Shown here: positions 10,006 to 20,034 of the stretch, one piece after another
How the letters are laid out: the number at the start of each line of letters is the position of its first letter
Position numbering within the stretch: position 1 is the stretch's first letter
NCBI RefSeq assembly: GCF_036711975.1
Contig: NC_091971.1
Span: forward strand, 32,433,501-32,497,500
Length of the DNA stretch: 64,000 nt
Direction of reading: 5' to 3'
DNA from: Onthophagus taurus
Taxonomy: Eukaryota; Arthropoda; Insecta; Coleoptera; Scarabaeidae
Notes under the pieces: generated by a model
What the model saw: only the letters and a program-made list of their open reading frames with translations
Told to the model about the DNA's origin: nothing
Databases searched by the model: none
Program-made: the position numbers and the translations under genes

Positions 10006-10028
10006 TTGAAATTTTTTTAGTGACGTGA

Positions 10029-10037
10029 TTATATATA
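10029..10037 (+). promoter_or_regulatory. Possible TATA box
   Basis: ATTATATATAAC lies 50-60 bases before the preferred ATG at 10088. If it is used, transcription would start near 10060, which places the upstream in-frame ATG at 10055 at or before the start. The rest of 9742-10028 shows no gene. Confidence 0.35.
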
Positions 10038-10087
10038 ACCTAAAGAGATTGAAGATGTTATACATATTGGCAAACGCGATTGTGAAG

Positions 10088-11793
10088 ATGAATTTCTTGT
10101 TTGTTGCAATATTTTTATTTACTCCAAATTCAATAGAATCCATGTCGAATAATAGTAAGTACTGTAATAAAAACTAATAATTTATTTTTAATTAACAATT
10201 TTATACTTGTAGAAGAGAAACCGAACAAGTGTGATGATTTCAATAACATTAACAATCTCCTTTCTATAATGGACACTAATATAAGAAATTTACAAGAAAA
10301 AGTACAAGTTTGTGATACTGTTCAATCACAGGTTTCATCTTTGCATTCTCAACTATCAATTCTCGATAGAAAATTAGGTATTATAAGCAAGTAATAACTG
10401 AGTTAACTAAATAGTTACTGTTTTTATAGCCACAGAAATTTTTATTTTTAGATCTCAAGCTAAAATGAACGATTTAGAAACAAAATTAAATCTAATTCCA
10501 ACGATGTTTGATGAAATGTCCACGAAAATCATTAATGAATTAAAACATTCCTTTAATGATAAATTTAGCGACAAAAATCAAGGTGAAGTTTTAGAGAAAG
10601 TTTTAAGTAAAATAAACCAAATCGAAATTAATATAGAGGATTTAAAAGTTTCGTGTGATAAATCCGACATCAAAAACGTTCTCAATGAAAACTTTAAATC
10701 ACAAAATTTAAACATAGAAAATCTAACGGAAAACTGTACTAAGCCCAAAGAAGCCGATAAAACTGCAATCGTATTAATCGAAAACACTCGAGATGAATTA
10801 AGAAATTTAGATTACAAACTAAATCGGGTTCCAGTCCATCTCGATGAAATTTTCATAAAGATAAATGTGTTGGAAAAATCAACTAATCAAATTAATAATA
10901 AACTAGAAGAAAAACATCAAGATGGCCTTTTAGAAAACGTTTTAAGTAAAATAAACAATGTCGAAAATACCACAGAAAATTTAAAAGAAAATTTTAAATC
11001 CCAAAATGAAAATATCGAAAAACTGATTAAAAAATGCAACAAACCAGACGAAACGAACACAAACATAACAATCGATGAAGAATCTTTGACTTTATCAAAT
11101 TCTTTCGATTACACATTTTGCACCTTTGTCAAAAAGCAATCTGGTATATTCAAATTTCACACAAATTTAATTAATTTAAAGGAAGAAACGAGAGATTATG
11201 GAGTGAGATCGTGCGAACAGGGTTGGATGGTGATCCAAAACAGAAATTCATTCGAATACCAGGAAAATTTCAATAAATCTTGGTACCAATATAAACATGG
11301 TTTTGGCGATTTACGGAGAGAATTTTGGTTCGGAAACGATTATCTTCACCGATTATCGAATCAAAACGACCTAATATTACGAATTGAATTGGAAAGTTAT
11401 GATAACGAAAAAAAATGGGCTGAATATGAATCATTTAAAGTTGCAAGTGAATATGAAAATTATCGATTAACACTCGGACGTTTTAGTGGGTCGCTGTCAA
11501 ATGATCTCCTCTATCATAATAACATAAAATTTAGTACTTATGATAAAGATAATGATAATAGCCCCTATCTTGCTTGTGCTGTTGGTTATGGAAACGGATG
11601 GTGGTTCGATAAGTGCTTTTATGCGAATTTAAACGGATTTCCTTATAAAAACTTTACAAATGATAATACGGGAATTATTTGGTTTTCTTGGTTAAAATAT
11701 GAACCTTTAAAAGCTGCTAAAATGATGATAAAACCTAAACAACATTTGAAACGATTCCAAGATTTATCCTATAAACGATATAATGAGTTGTAA
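10088..11793 (+). CDS. Secreted fibrinogen-related protein (FReD) with long coiled coil
   Basis: Three exons, 10088-10154, 10213-10390 and 10452-11793. The donors are GTAAGT and GTAATA, the acceptors are AG, and the phases agree (1587 nt, 528 residues). Exon 1 encodes a signal peptide (MNFLFVAIFLFT). Exon 2 and the first half of exon 3 are heptad-rich and charged, with a repeated segment (VLSKIN, then ENFKSQN, seen twice), predicting oligomerisation. The C-terminal fibrinogen domain has FGDLRREFWFGNDYLHRL, the Ca-site stretch FSTYDKDNDNS and WWFDKCFYANLNG. Insect members are secreted lectin-like, often immune, proteins. The ligand is unknown. An in-frame ATG at 10055 would add 11 residues. 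AAATAAA-like signals follow the stop. Confidence 0.88.
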
Positions 11794-11796
11794 AAA

Positions 11797-12241
11797 ATAA
11801 AAATAATTTGAACTATTAAAGATTTAGTCTTTAAACATATTTTACACTCTTTCATTTACAACTGTATTAGTCATTTATTTTATCAGAAAATAGTTCAATT
11901 ACTCTTTACGTCTTTATGTCTTTACTCGTACCCGCTCTTCTTCATACTGCCCCAGTCTCTCTCTACTGTTCTCCCTCTGAATAGTCCTCTTTCTCAATCC
12001 CACATAAATAGTTATTTAGATACTATTAACTAATTATCGCGATATATTTAATAAGAAACCCAAGACATTTAAAAACTTCCCGTCCACTTGATGACGTGTC
12101 GCGATCGTATAGACGTGATGGACTGGTAAACCAGTTGCAAAACACGATCAGTTGGTACCAAAGGTTGATACATATTGTTAACGCGAAACGGTTCATTAAA
12201 TAAATTGAGATAAATTAAAAGTTAAGTTTGTTGGTGTTTTA
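11797..12241. other. Gap between FReD gene and hAT copy 2
   Basis: AT-rich sequence with a pyrimidine-rich patch (11930-12000). The first 30 bases are A-rich and may contain the FReD polyadenylation signal. No gene or clear repeat border was found. Confidence 0.4.
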
Positions 12242-13389
12242 TTTGTGATTTTAGTAGCGTTTCGGCTGCAGAAGATTTTTATTCAACATCAACGGAGCCG
12301 GCGGCGAGAGGGACGTATTTATCATCTCCAATGATCCTGGTATGTGGTCAAGTCCATTAAAAGCTACACAAATAAGGGACTTACTAGAGAATGGTCCGGA
12401 ACTGTATCAAAATCTAGGTAATTGTAATTATCCAAAAGATAAAAGTGGACGTAAATTTTCGGATCTGTACTTTTTTTTTGTATTTTGCCAAATAACGAAA
12501 AAATTAAAAGAAATTGGTGGCTTTATTCCACTGAAAAAATGCTGTTTTTTGTTTTTGTTGCAAAATTTTTAATAACGAAAAAAGTAAAGTGTATTTCCAG
12601 AATCTACACCCGCGGTCAGATTTCTTAGAACGATTACAAAAGAATAAAACTGTTGACTCAGAATTGCAAAATGTTTTGAAAAGGGAAACTAAACATTGGC
12701 GTGATGTTATCGAAAGAATTATTTATGCTATTCAATTTTTAGCAGAACATAATTTAGCCTTTTGCGGTTCCGGTAATTTTTTAAAGTGTATTGAAATGAT
12801 CGCAAGATTTGATCCTAGCGTATCTGTACATATTAATAGAATTATAACTCAAGTAAATACGCCTCATTACTTTGATGATAAAATCCAAAATCAAATAATT
12901 AATTTATTAGGGAATAATATAAAAGAAATTATTTTAAGTCAGATAAAAACGGCAAAGAATTATTCTATTTTACTGGACTGTACGCCTGACGTCAGCCATC
13001 AAGAGCAAATATCAGTTTGTGTAAGATATCTTAATATTCTTAATTTAGAAAACACAAAAGTTAGCATTGAGGAAAACTTTTTATTATTTTGTCCTGTACC
13101 AGAGACCACCGGTGAAGAGCTTACAACATTTTTTTCGACAGTTCAAGAACTTTACAACTTTTTTTCCTCTTCCAGTAATCGTTGCTCTGTGTTAAAAAAA
13201 ATGTTTCGAATTTGACATTGAAACCTTTATCAAATACTAGGTGGTCTAGCCGGATAGATGCAGCCTTTAAAGCTCTAAATTATAAAGCTTTAAATTTTGT
13301 TAGCAATTTCAGTCTCAGTTGGTACAGCAGAGAGATCATTTTCAAAATTAAATATAATTAAAAATTATCTGCGGTCTACTATGGGACAA
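12242..13389 (+). pseudogene. hAT element of DUF4371/ZMYM1-like type, copy 2
   Basis: A more complete relative of copy 1. It starts with the N-terminal TTF-type region (SNDPGMWSSPLKATQIRDLL, then YPKDKSGRKFSD). A one-base slip at a T run near 12471-12479 shifts the frame; after it the expected ILPNNEKIKRNWWLYS is readable. The DUF4371 core follows (HWRDVIERI, LAFCGSGNF, LLDCTPDVSHQEQ), with a stop at 13215. A large internal deletion joins it to the dimerisation block AERSFSKLNIIKNYLRS. Two defects and the deletion make it non-functional. Confidence 0.8.
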
Positions 13390-13454
13390 GATAGGCAGTT
13401 TTCTAGTTCTCTCAAGAAAAACGATAGAAGGGACGCAAAAATTTTTAATACTAG

Positions 13455-13634
13455 CAAAGGTTGGACTGTGGGATTTATGCGCCGAATGGTGTTATCGTTG
13501 AGGCGCAGAACTACAATTTCCCAAAAGCTCCTAATGATTTTCAAGAAAATTTCAATTTGTCTCAAACTGTAAATGTCAACGAAATGGTAGTATATCTGGA
13601 TATGCCACCCAATTACACACTGGAAAGCAGAGGT
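13455..13634 (+). other. Possible orphan exon, unrecognised
   Basis: An open stretch with non-repetitive coding character begins after an AG at 13453-13454 and ends at a strong donor (AGAG/GTATGT, 13635). It would encode LDCGIYAPNGVIVEAQNYN and, further on, VVYLDMPPNY. I do not recognise the family. It directly follows the hAT remnant, so it could be transduced host sequence or coding DNA of another transposon. Confidence 0.25.
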
Positions 13635-13659
13635 ATGTGGGAAATTTCTTTATAAACGA

Positions 13660-14300
13660 GTGGTTGCGAAAATAATTGCGCATAACATTGATGCTAGCAG
13701 TAACAAGTGATAGGGAAAAATTGCTGTCATTAGTAATATTGAGAAAAAAAAACATTCTGAAATCTGAAAGACTTCCCGAATGACGTCCTAGTTAGGGCAC
13801 AACAAAAAGGATGGATAATGAAAATGCTGATGATGGAATCATTAAGACAAGTATGGAGTCTTAGACCAGGAGGACTATTAAATAAGGATATTAATTAATC
13901 ATAGACTGATTGCCCTTGGTTTAGACTTCTTGTCATAATAATAATACCTGGTGGAATAACATCCATACTACAACCTGTGTATGTGTATGTGTATTAACAA
14001 ACTCGAGAATTAACAAAACCGGGAGCAATTAAAGGAGCTTCTGAACTTGCTCAATGAGTGTAGGTGACATGGAAAACGTTCCCTGAAAACAATATTATAA
14101 CATCATTTACGAAGTTTTGTATAATCCGAATTGATCTGTATTCATCCGAAGATGACGTAATATGGGAAGAAAATGATATATAAAAATGTAAATATCGTTC
14201 TAAAACCCTTAATAAAGTGTTTTTCGAAAACTACTATTAAAAGTTGACTTTTGCGTAGTACTTAGCGACCGTCAAAACGATAGTTTTTTGTCAACAGGAC
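13660..14300. other. Gap without recognised gene
   Basis: AT-rich DNA with a short GTATGT microsatellite near 13975-13995. Nothing else was recognised. Confidence 0.4.
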
Positions 14301-14887
14301 GTAATAGTATATTAAAAAACAAGTTTCGTAAGACACGTTTGAAATGCACGAATTCAAGTTGAAAAACGAGTGGCGCAGCCACGAGTTTTTTAATGAATGA
14401 GTGCTTTAAGTCTTAAGAAACGTGTTTTTTATGCTATTTTTTGTAATTCGCGTTTTTATCCTTTTTTTATCTCAAAAATAAAATAAATTTTGACAATGTA
14501 GGGAAATAGGTATGTAGCAGTTGGTAACACCGTAACACATGAAAATAGAAATTTGAATTGACAATTAGAAACTGTCAAAACACAAAATGAATTCATCTGA
14601 AAAAAATGTTTCATGTATACCTCCCAAAATAGGAGAAATTGCTCAGTGTTCAATATACACATCATTGTGGACCTTGTATTCGATGCTAAGAACGTATTTA
14701 AACATCCATAGACAAAAATTGTCACATTGACAACTAGAAAAATTAATGACCCAATGTCACCAACTTGAACTGGTTCCATAAAATGTTACTAAAATCTCAT
14801 TACAGCATCGGATGCTGTAAGGAGTCTCATTACAGCACCCGTTTGAGTACTGTTAAAGCTTTCGTTACCGTCGCGAATTACAAAAAG
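14301..14887. repeat. Fold-back repeat family, copy 1
   Basis: A 587-bp unit found again in the opposite orientation at 48372-48957. It begins with an imperfect palindrome centred on GAGTGGCGCAGCCACGAG. An inner block is bounded by inverted TTTTTGTAATTCGCG (14441-14455) and CGCGAATTACAAAAA (14871-14885). Frames inside it are not conserved between the copies. Probably a non-autonomous DNA element. Confidence 0.6.
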
Positions 14888-15180
14888 GTTATAAACAATC
14901 ATATCTATAAATATAACTTCTTTGCTAATTGTCCGATTTTAATGTGTGATACCTTTTTGGAATGGGTTCGTCCTGTAGATCATGTCATCGTAATGGCGGC
15001 GCGAAATTCTAACAATAACGGTAATTAAATGAGTAAAAACGCTATAAACAATCATACCCATAAATGTAACTTTATTGCTAATTGTCCGATTTTAATGTGT
15101 GATACCTTTCTGGAAAGGGCTCGCCCTGTAGATCATATCATAGTAATGATGGCGTGAAATTCTAACAATAACGGTTGTTG
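14888..15180 (+). repeat. 153-bp tandem repeat, two units
   Basis: Two diverged units share ATAAACAATCATA, ATTGTCCGATTTTAATGTG and AATTCTAACAATAACGGT. The same unit recurs at 15595-15663 and, in reverse, at 18898-19480. Confidence 0.65.
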
Positions 15181-15594
15181 CGAGGTGTTAAAAATTAAAC
15201 CCAACTCTGTCGTTTTATTTAATTTATTCCCAATTATAATTGTTACAAAGGTGTTGACATTTCGGTGGTAACTTATGATCTAAATTTCTTTTTCGTTGAT
15301 TCCCAGTTCATCAAAGTTCGCACCTAGATCGTACGATTTTCTTAACCAATCAAATTAAAGACTTAAAAAGACACGTAACAAGTTTATTGAACGATTATTT
15401 ATTGATTTTGCAAAAAAAAGTAGAACTGGGAGTCAGCGATTGACGTGTGCACATATGTCGAAATCTAAACGACGAATTTAATATTTATTTTTTAAAATAA
15501 CACAAATAAAATAACTAAAAGAATAAAATATGTATATATATACTTATATATAGGAGGTAAAGCAGGGCTTTACAACACGGTATTTAAACGATTA
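15181..15594. other. Gap without recognised gene
   Basis: AT-rich DNA. A short inverted pair, CCCAGTTC near 15302 and GAACTGGG near 15424, is the only structure seen. Confidence 0.35.
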
Positions 15595-15663
15595 AAAACG
15601 TTATAAACAATCATACCCATAAATATAACTTTATTGCTAATTGTCCGATTTTAATGTGTGATA
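15595..15663 (+). repeat. 153-bp repeat, fragment cut by a LINE
   Basis: Half a unit of the 153-bp repeat. It stops at GTGTGATAC, exactly where the LINE at 15664 begins. Confidence 0.55.
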
Positions 15664-16804
15664 CATAATAAACTATTAACCAAATTAGAACTATATGGTA
15701 TTAGAGGAAATGCTCTGAAATGGCTGTCAAGTTTTATCACAAACAGAAATCAGTTTGTACAAATAACGCACAGGAATGGTAGATCAACCTCCAAAGTAAA
15801 CTCGACAACTTTACTAATATATACAGGTATTCCGCAAGGATCTGTGTTGGGGCCACTGCTGTTTAACCTCTTCATAAATGATATTACAAAGTTTTTAAGC
15901 GATTTCTTTGTGGTTAATTATGCTGACGACATGACGTTAGTCATCGGAGCGAAGAAAGAATATGCGGAAGCCAATGTAAACAAACTTTCACAACAATTAT
16001 ACACCTGGCTCACAGCGAATAAACTATCTCTTAATACGGACAAATCTAAGTTCATTATGTTTCGAATGCCTCAAAGAGAGTGGCATACAACTTTAAACGT
16101 GAAGTACGGAGATAAATGCATTAAACAAACAAATAATATCAGCCTCTTAGGTATAACATTAAACGAAAATCTAAAATGGGATTCTAATACGGAAAAAATA
16201 ATAAAAAGTTTGAATAAAACTTTATTTCAAATTCGAATATTACGGGAAACATTAAGCTGCGAGATACTAAAAATGATATATTATGCCGGAGTATACCCAA
16301 AGTTGACGTATGGTATTACAGTATGGGGTTCAACTTCAGTCTTGAAAGAGATCTTTGTTCATCAAAAAAGAATAGTGAGAGCAATTTGCAACGTAAATCA
16401 ACGATCTTCATGTAGACCGCTTTTCCAACAACTGAATATCCTACCAGTAATATGTATTTATATTTCAGAAATAGCTCATTATATCCACAAGCATAAAACA
16501 GCTCTTATACTTCAAAATAATGCTATACACGACCATAATACGCGCTGTGATCACATTGCGATAGCACAGCATAATTTGGCTACTACCTCAAATAGTCCCA
16601 ATTTGATAGGAGTAAAAATATATAACCACCTACCGAGACCGTTGAAATCTTTAAATTTAAGATTATTTAAATGTAAGTTAAAGTTATTGTTATGGGAGCA
16701 TTGTTTCTATCATTTAAGCGAGTTGTTCAAGTTTAACTTGTAACTGGACGTTTTCTTCTGTTCTTTGTAAGCGAGGAAATAAAGAGATTATTATTATTAT
16801 TATT
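15664..16804 (+). mobile_element. 5'-truncated non-LTR retrotransposon (CR1/L2-like) with ATT tail
   Basis: The frame 15658-16743 is the C-terminal half of a LINE reverse transcriptase: GIPQGSVLGPLLFNLFIN (motif B), VVNYADDMTLV (catalytic YADD), then LLGITLNENLKW and YPKLTYGITVWG, typical of CR1/Jockey-group ORF2. The frame is open to its natural stop. The 5' half, with endonuclease and motif A, is missing, as in usual 5' truncation. A 3' UTR of about 40 bases ends in AATAAAGAG and six ATT units (16782-16804). The exact clade is uncertain. Confidence 0.85.
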
Positions 16805-17147
16805 AAAATCAACTTACCGGTAAATAAACAAAATAGCCCGATCGTGCAAAAAACAAATTAAAACGAAATTTGACAATCAGCCAGAAAAGTCATTCTTTTA
16901 TTATCAACAACGACGACTTACAATGCCACTTAAATTGTCGAAAGACTATGTAATAGCTGTGTTCAATAAAGGAAAGTTATACTACAACAGTCTTCAAACC
17001 CTTTTACAGCATATAAATATCCCTGTATGTACTTAGATAAATTTGTAATAGAATAATATTCTGCAATATTATGTTAATTAATAAATATGTTATGTATTCA
17101 AAAAGAATTGGAAACGTCTTTTTAAGAAATTAAACTATTTATTTATA
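16805..17147 (+). other. Interval with one short unrecognised frame
   Basis: A 37-codon frame starts at 16923 (MPLKLSKDYVIAVFN) and reaches a good donor sequence (CCT/GTATGT) shortly before its stop. It might be a first exon of the element that left the Ulp1 remnant downstream, but no family was recognised. Confidence 0.2.
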
Positions 17148-17715
17148 CAGGGTGTCACACAAAAAACGCCCCAAGCTGTAACTCTGTCATTTATATTCCG
17201 ATTTTCATGACCGAGGCATCAAATGAAATGGTTTGATGAATACTATGGTTCATGCTACAAATAAATTTTTTTCAAGGCCATCTTCAATTTTAAGCGATTA
17301 TTAACTTTTGTTTTTCAAATTGCTCCATATATTTGTCTTCACGTCATTAGATAGAGATTGTTTTTCTGAATCCACTGATGTGCAATACATCCACTTTGAA
17401 TGTAATTTTAGCAGAAAAAAGACACCTGTATATACAGGTTGTCGCACAAGAACGCCGTAAGCTGTAACTCTGTCATTTACCTTCCAATTTTTATGAACGA
17501 GGCAACAAATGAAATGGTTTGATGAATGCTATTATTCATGCTACAAATAAACTTTTTCCAACGCCATCTTCGATTTCAAGCGATTATCAACTTTTGATTT
17601 TCAAATTGCTCGGTATGTTTTTCTTCACGTTATGGGATAGAAATTGTTTTCTGAGCCCATTGATTAAAGTAAATGACAGAGTTACAGCTTGGGGCGTTTT
17701 TTGTGTGACACCCTG
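17148..17715. mobile_element. MITE with CAGGGTGTCACAC ends, dimeric
   Basis: The left end CAGGGTGTCACACAAAAAAC and right end GTTTTTTGTGTGACACCCTG are inverted copies, extending about 45 bases inward. A second internal left end at 17436 shows two similar units of about 280 bp head to tail. The flanks are TA-rich. Half of another copy lies at 19868-20034. Transposase is not encoded. Confidence 0.7.
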
Positions 17716-17849
17716 TATATATGATTCTACTCTAACTATGCACATTCAACTAATAAACAATAATGGACTAACGTCCACACATTCTTATGCCAATGACATT
17801 GTAATAGTTCGGATATACCATGACGTTCAACAACTTTGGACGTCAATAT

Positions 17850-18063
17850 TGCAAACTTAATCACTCATACAATAACATATATGAATCCATTAACATACAA
17901 TTCACAATATGAAAATACGACCTTTAACAACAGCCAAGAACATTAAAAACAAATTTTCAAAATTAGATTATCCTTTACAAGCAGATTGTTACAATTGTGG
18001 AGTTCTTGTCTGTCATTTGATTGACTGTATATTATCAAATAAACCATTTAAATCATTAAATTA
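17850..18063 (+). pseudogene. Ulp1-like cysteine protease, C-terminal remnant
   Basis: The last codons read DYPLQADCYNCGVLVCHLID, followed by a short tail and stop near 18063. The Q..D..NCGV pattern is the oxyanion Gln and catalytic Cys region of C48/Ulp1 SUMO proteases, which several eukaryotic DNA transposons carry. Upstream text in another frame (THTITYMNPLTYNSQYE) resembles the preceding part of such proteins, implying frameshifts. The catalytic His and Asp region is not visible. The parent element is unknown. Confidence 0.5.
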
Positions 18064-18184
18064 AAAGAGGTTCATAATGAATTCAAATGAAAGCAATGCT
18101 CGTATGCTCGATGGCCCATGATATCTGCAAAAATAGTTTGGACGAGCTGTGTGTATTTTGTAGACACCGACCTTAAACTGTAAT

Positions 18185-18597
18185 GGGGCCGTTACACATT
18201 TTTATTATTGGCTTATTGGATAGTTGCAAAAATATAGTAGCAAAAAAAAAATAATGAAAATTTAGAAAAACTTTGGAGACGTCACCATCGATTCGCACGC
18301 GGTTTGTTGAATATAAAAATCAATAAAAGGTGCATGAGCGAGATGCCACGAGAATCTTATGTGCTAGAAGAAGAGATTCGAACGATGCACGTTTTGTTGA
18401 TCTTCTTGATCTTACGTGAAAACCTCGTAAACGTCACCTAAGCTGTTATAGAGGGGATTTTGAATTTTAATATTAATTATTGTAAAAATTAAACAATTTT
18501 AGGATCTGAAAATGTTACCAATCCTTCTATTTTTACATAGTTTATCGATTTTTTAAAAGAAAGTCTTTCTATTCGATTGAGGGTAACGGCCCTATAC
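18185..18597. repeat. Possible short TIR element
   Basis: GGGGCCGTTAC at the left and its inverse GTAACGGCCC at the right bound about 410 bp that hold a degraded coding stretch (RRHRFARGLLNI). It resembles a Harbinger-type MITE, but no duplication was confirmed. 18600-18897 shows nothing recognisable. Confidence 0.3.
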
Positions 18598-18897
18598 GAT
18601 ACAATAAAAATGTGCCATGAATTTTTATATACAATTTAATGTAGCAACTAAATGTAATTGTAATTAAATTAGATTTTAATAGTTTACTACTTATACAGTT
18701 TTGTTTAATTGATCTCATTTTGTAAATAATTGTTGTAGCGAGTTTTAGATACTTATTATCTTTACAGAAAAACTATATAATATACAGTTGACTTGGCGTT
18801 AATAATAATGAATTATAGTATTTTATTAATATACTGTGTCTTTACTTATTATCAAAATCGGACAATTACTAACAATGTTTAAAGGATTAAGAATATA

Positions 18898-19480
18898 ATT
18901 ATTTATAACATTTTTAATCGTTTAAATACCGTTATTGTTAGAATTTTGCGCCGCCATTACTATGACATGATCTATAGGACGAGCCCTTTCCAAAAAGGTA
19001 TCACACATTAAAATCGGACAATTAGCAATAAAGTTATATTTATGGATATGATTGTTTATAACCTTTTTAATCGTTTAAATACCGTTATTGCTAGAATTTC
19101 ACGCCACCATTACTATGATATGATCTACACGACGAGCCCTTTCCAAAAAGGTATCACACATTAAAATCGGACAATTAGCAATAAAGTTATATTTATGGGT
19201 ATGATTGTTTATAACGTTTTTACTCGTTTAATTACCGTTATTCTTAGAATTTCGCGCAACCATTACGATGACATGATCTACAGGACGAACCCATTCCAAA
19301 AAGGTATCACACATTAAAATCGGACAATTAGCAAAAAAGTTATATTTATAGATATGATTGTTTATAACCTTTTTAATCGTTTAAATACCGTTATTGTTAG
19401 AATTTCACGCCGCCATTACTATAACATGATCTACAGGACGAACCCTTTCCAAAAAGGTACACAGTTAAATCGGACCATTA
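18898..19480 (-). repeat. 153-bp tandem repeat array, about 3.8 units
   Basis: The phrase ATTAGCAATAAAGTTATATT recurs at 19021, 19174 and 19327, a constant period of 153 bp. Units differ by about 5-10%. They lie in reverse orientation to the units at 14888-15180. This is satellite-like DNA, possibly the core of a larger element spanning 14.9-19.5 kb. Confidence 0.75.
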
Positions 19481-19853
19481 ACAAAAACGTTATACTTATC
19501 GATATGATTTTGTTTTTCAAAGAACGGCCTGGCGCTACGTACGTCCGGAAACAGGTTCGTATTTTGTTGCAGTTTTCTAATTACCCATATGATTTACCGA
19601 CGACCAAAATTCACTTTTGTGTATAGAAGACAGTATACGCATTCTGATTTGGTAATCATACCTGATATTATGTTAATTAGTCCTCTATTTTTGGGACTCT
19701 AAAGTTATAGAATTTTTTTATATATTTTACTGTTTTTCGCGGAATTTAAGGTGTTCCCGCCCAAAATCTGCGCCGCTAAAACTATGTTAGGCTCTACTCT
19801 AGGAGATCTTTCTAATGAGCTATTGATCATTAAAATCGATACACAAACAAAAC
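19481..19853. other. Gap without recognised gene
   Basis: Contains a GC-richer patch (GGCCTGGCGCTACGTACGTCC near 19525) and short open stretches. Nothing was recognised. Confidence 0.35.
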
Positions 19854-19866
19854 ATTCGAGACTAAT

Positions 19867-20034
19867 ATATACAGGGTGTCAAACAAAAAACGCCCCAAGC
19901 TGCAACTCTGTCATTTATATTCCCATTTTTAAGACCAAGGCATCAAATGAAATGGTTTGATGAATACTATGATTCATGCTACAAATAAATTTTTTTCAAG
20001 GCCATCTTCAATTTTAAGCGATTATTAACTTTTG
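19867..20034. mobile_element. Half MITE joined to a LINE
   Basis: The left half of the CAGGGTGT-type MITE seen at 17148. It stops abruptly at ATTAACTTTTG and is fused to the GC-rich LINE at 20035. Confidence 0.65.

Noticed and set aside
18898..19480. CRISPR-like regular repeats
   Set aside because: The period is one continuous 153-bp unit without unique spacers, in a eukaryotic genome: satellite-type DNA.
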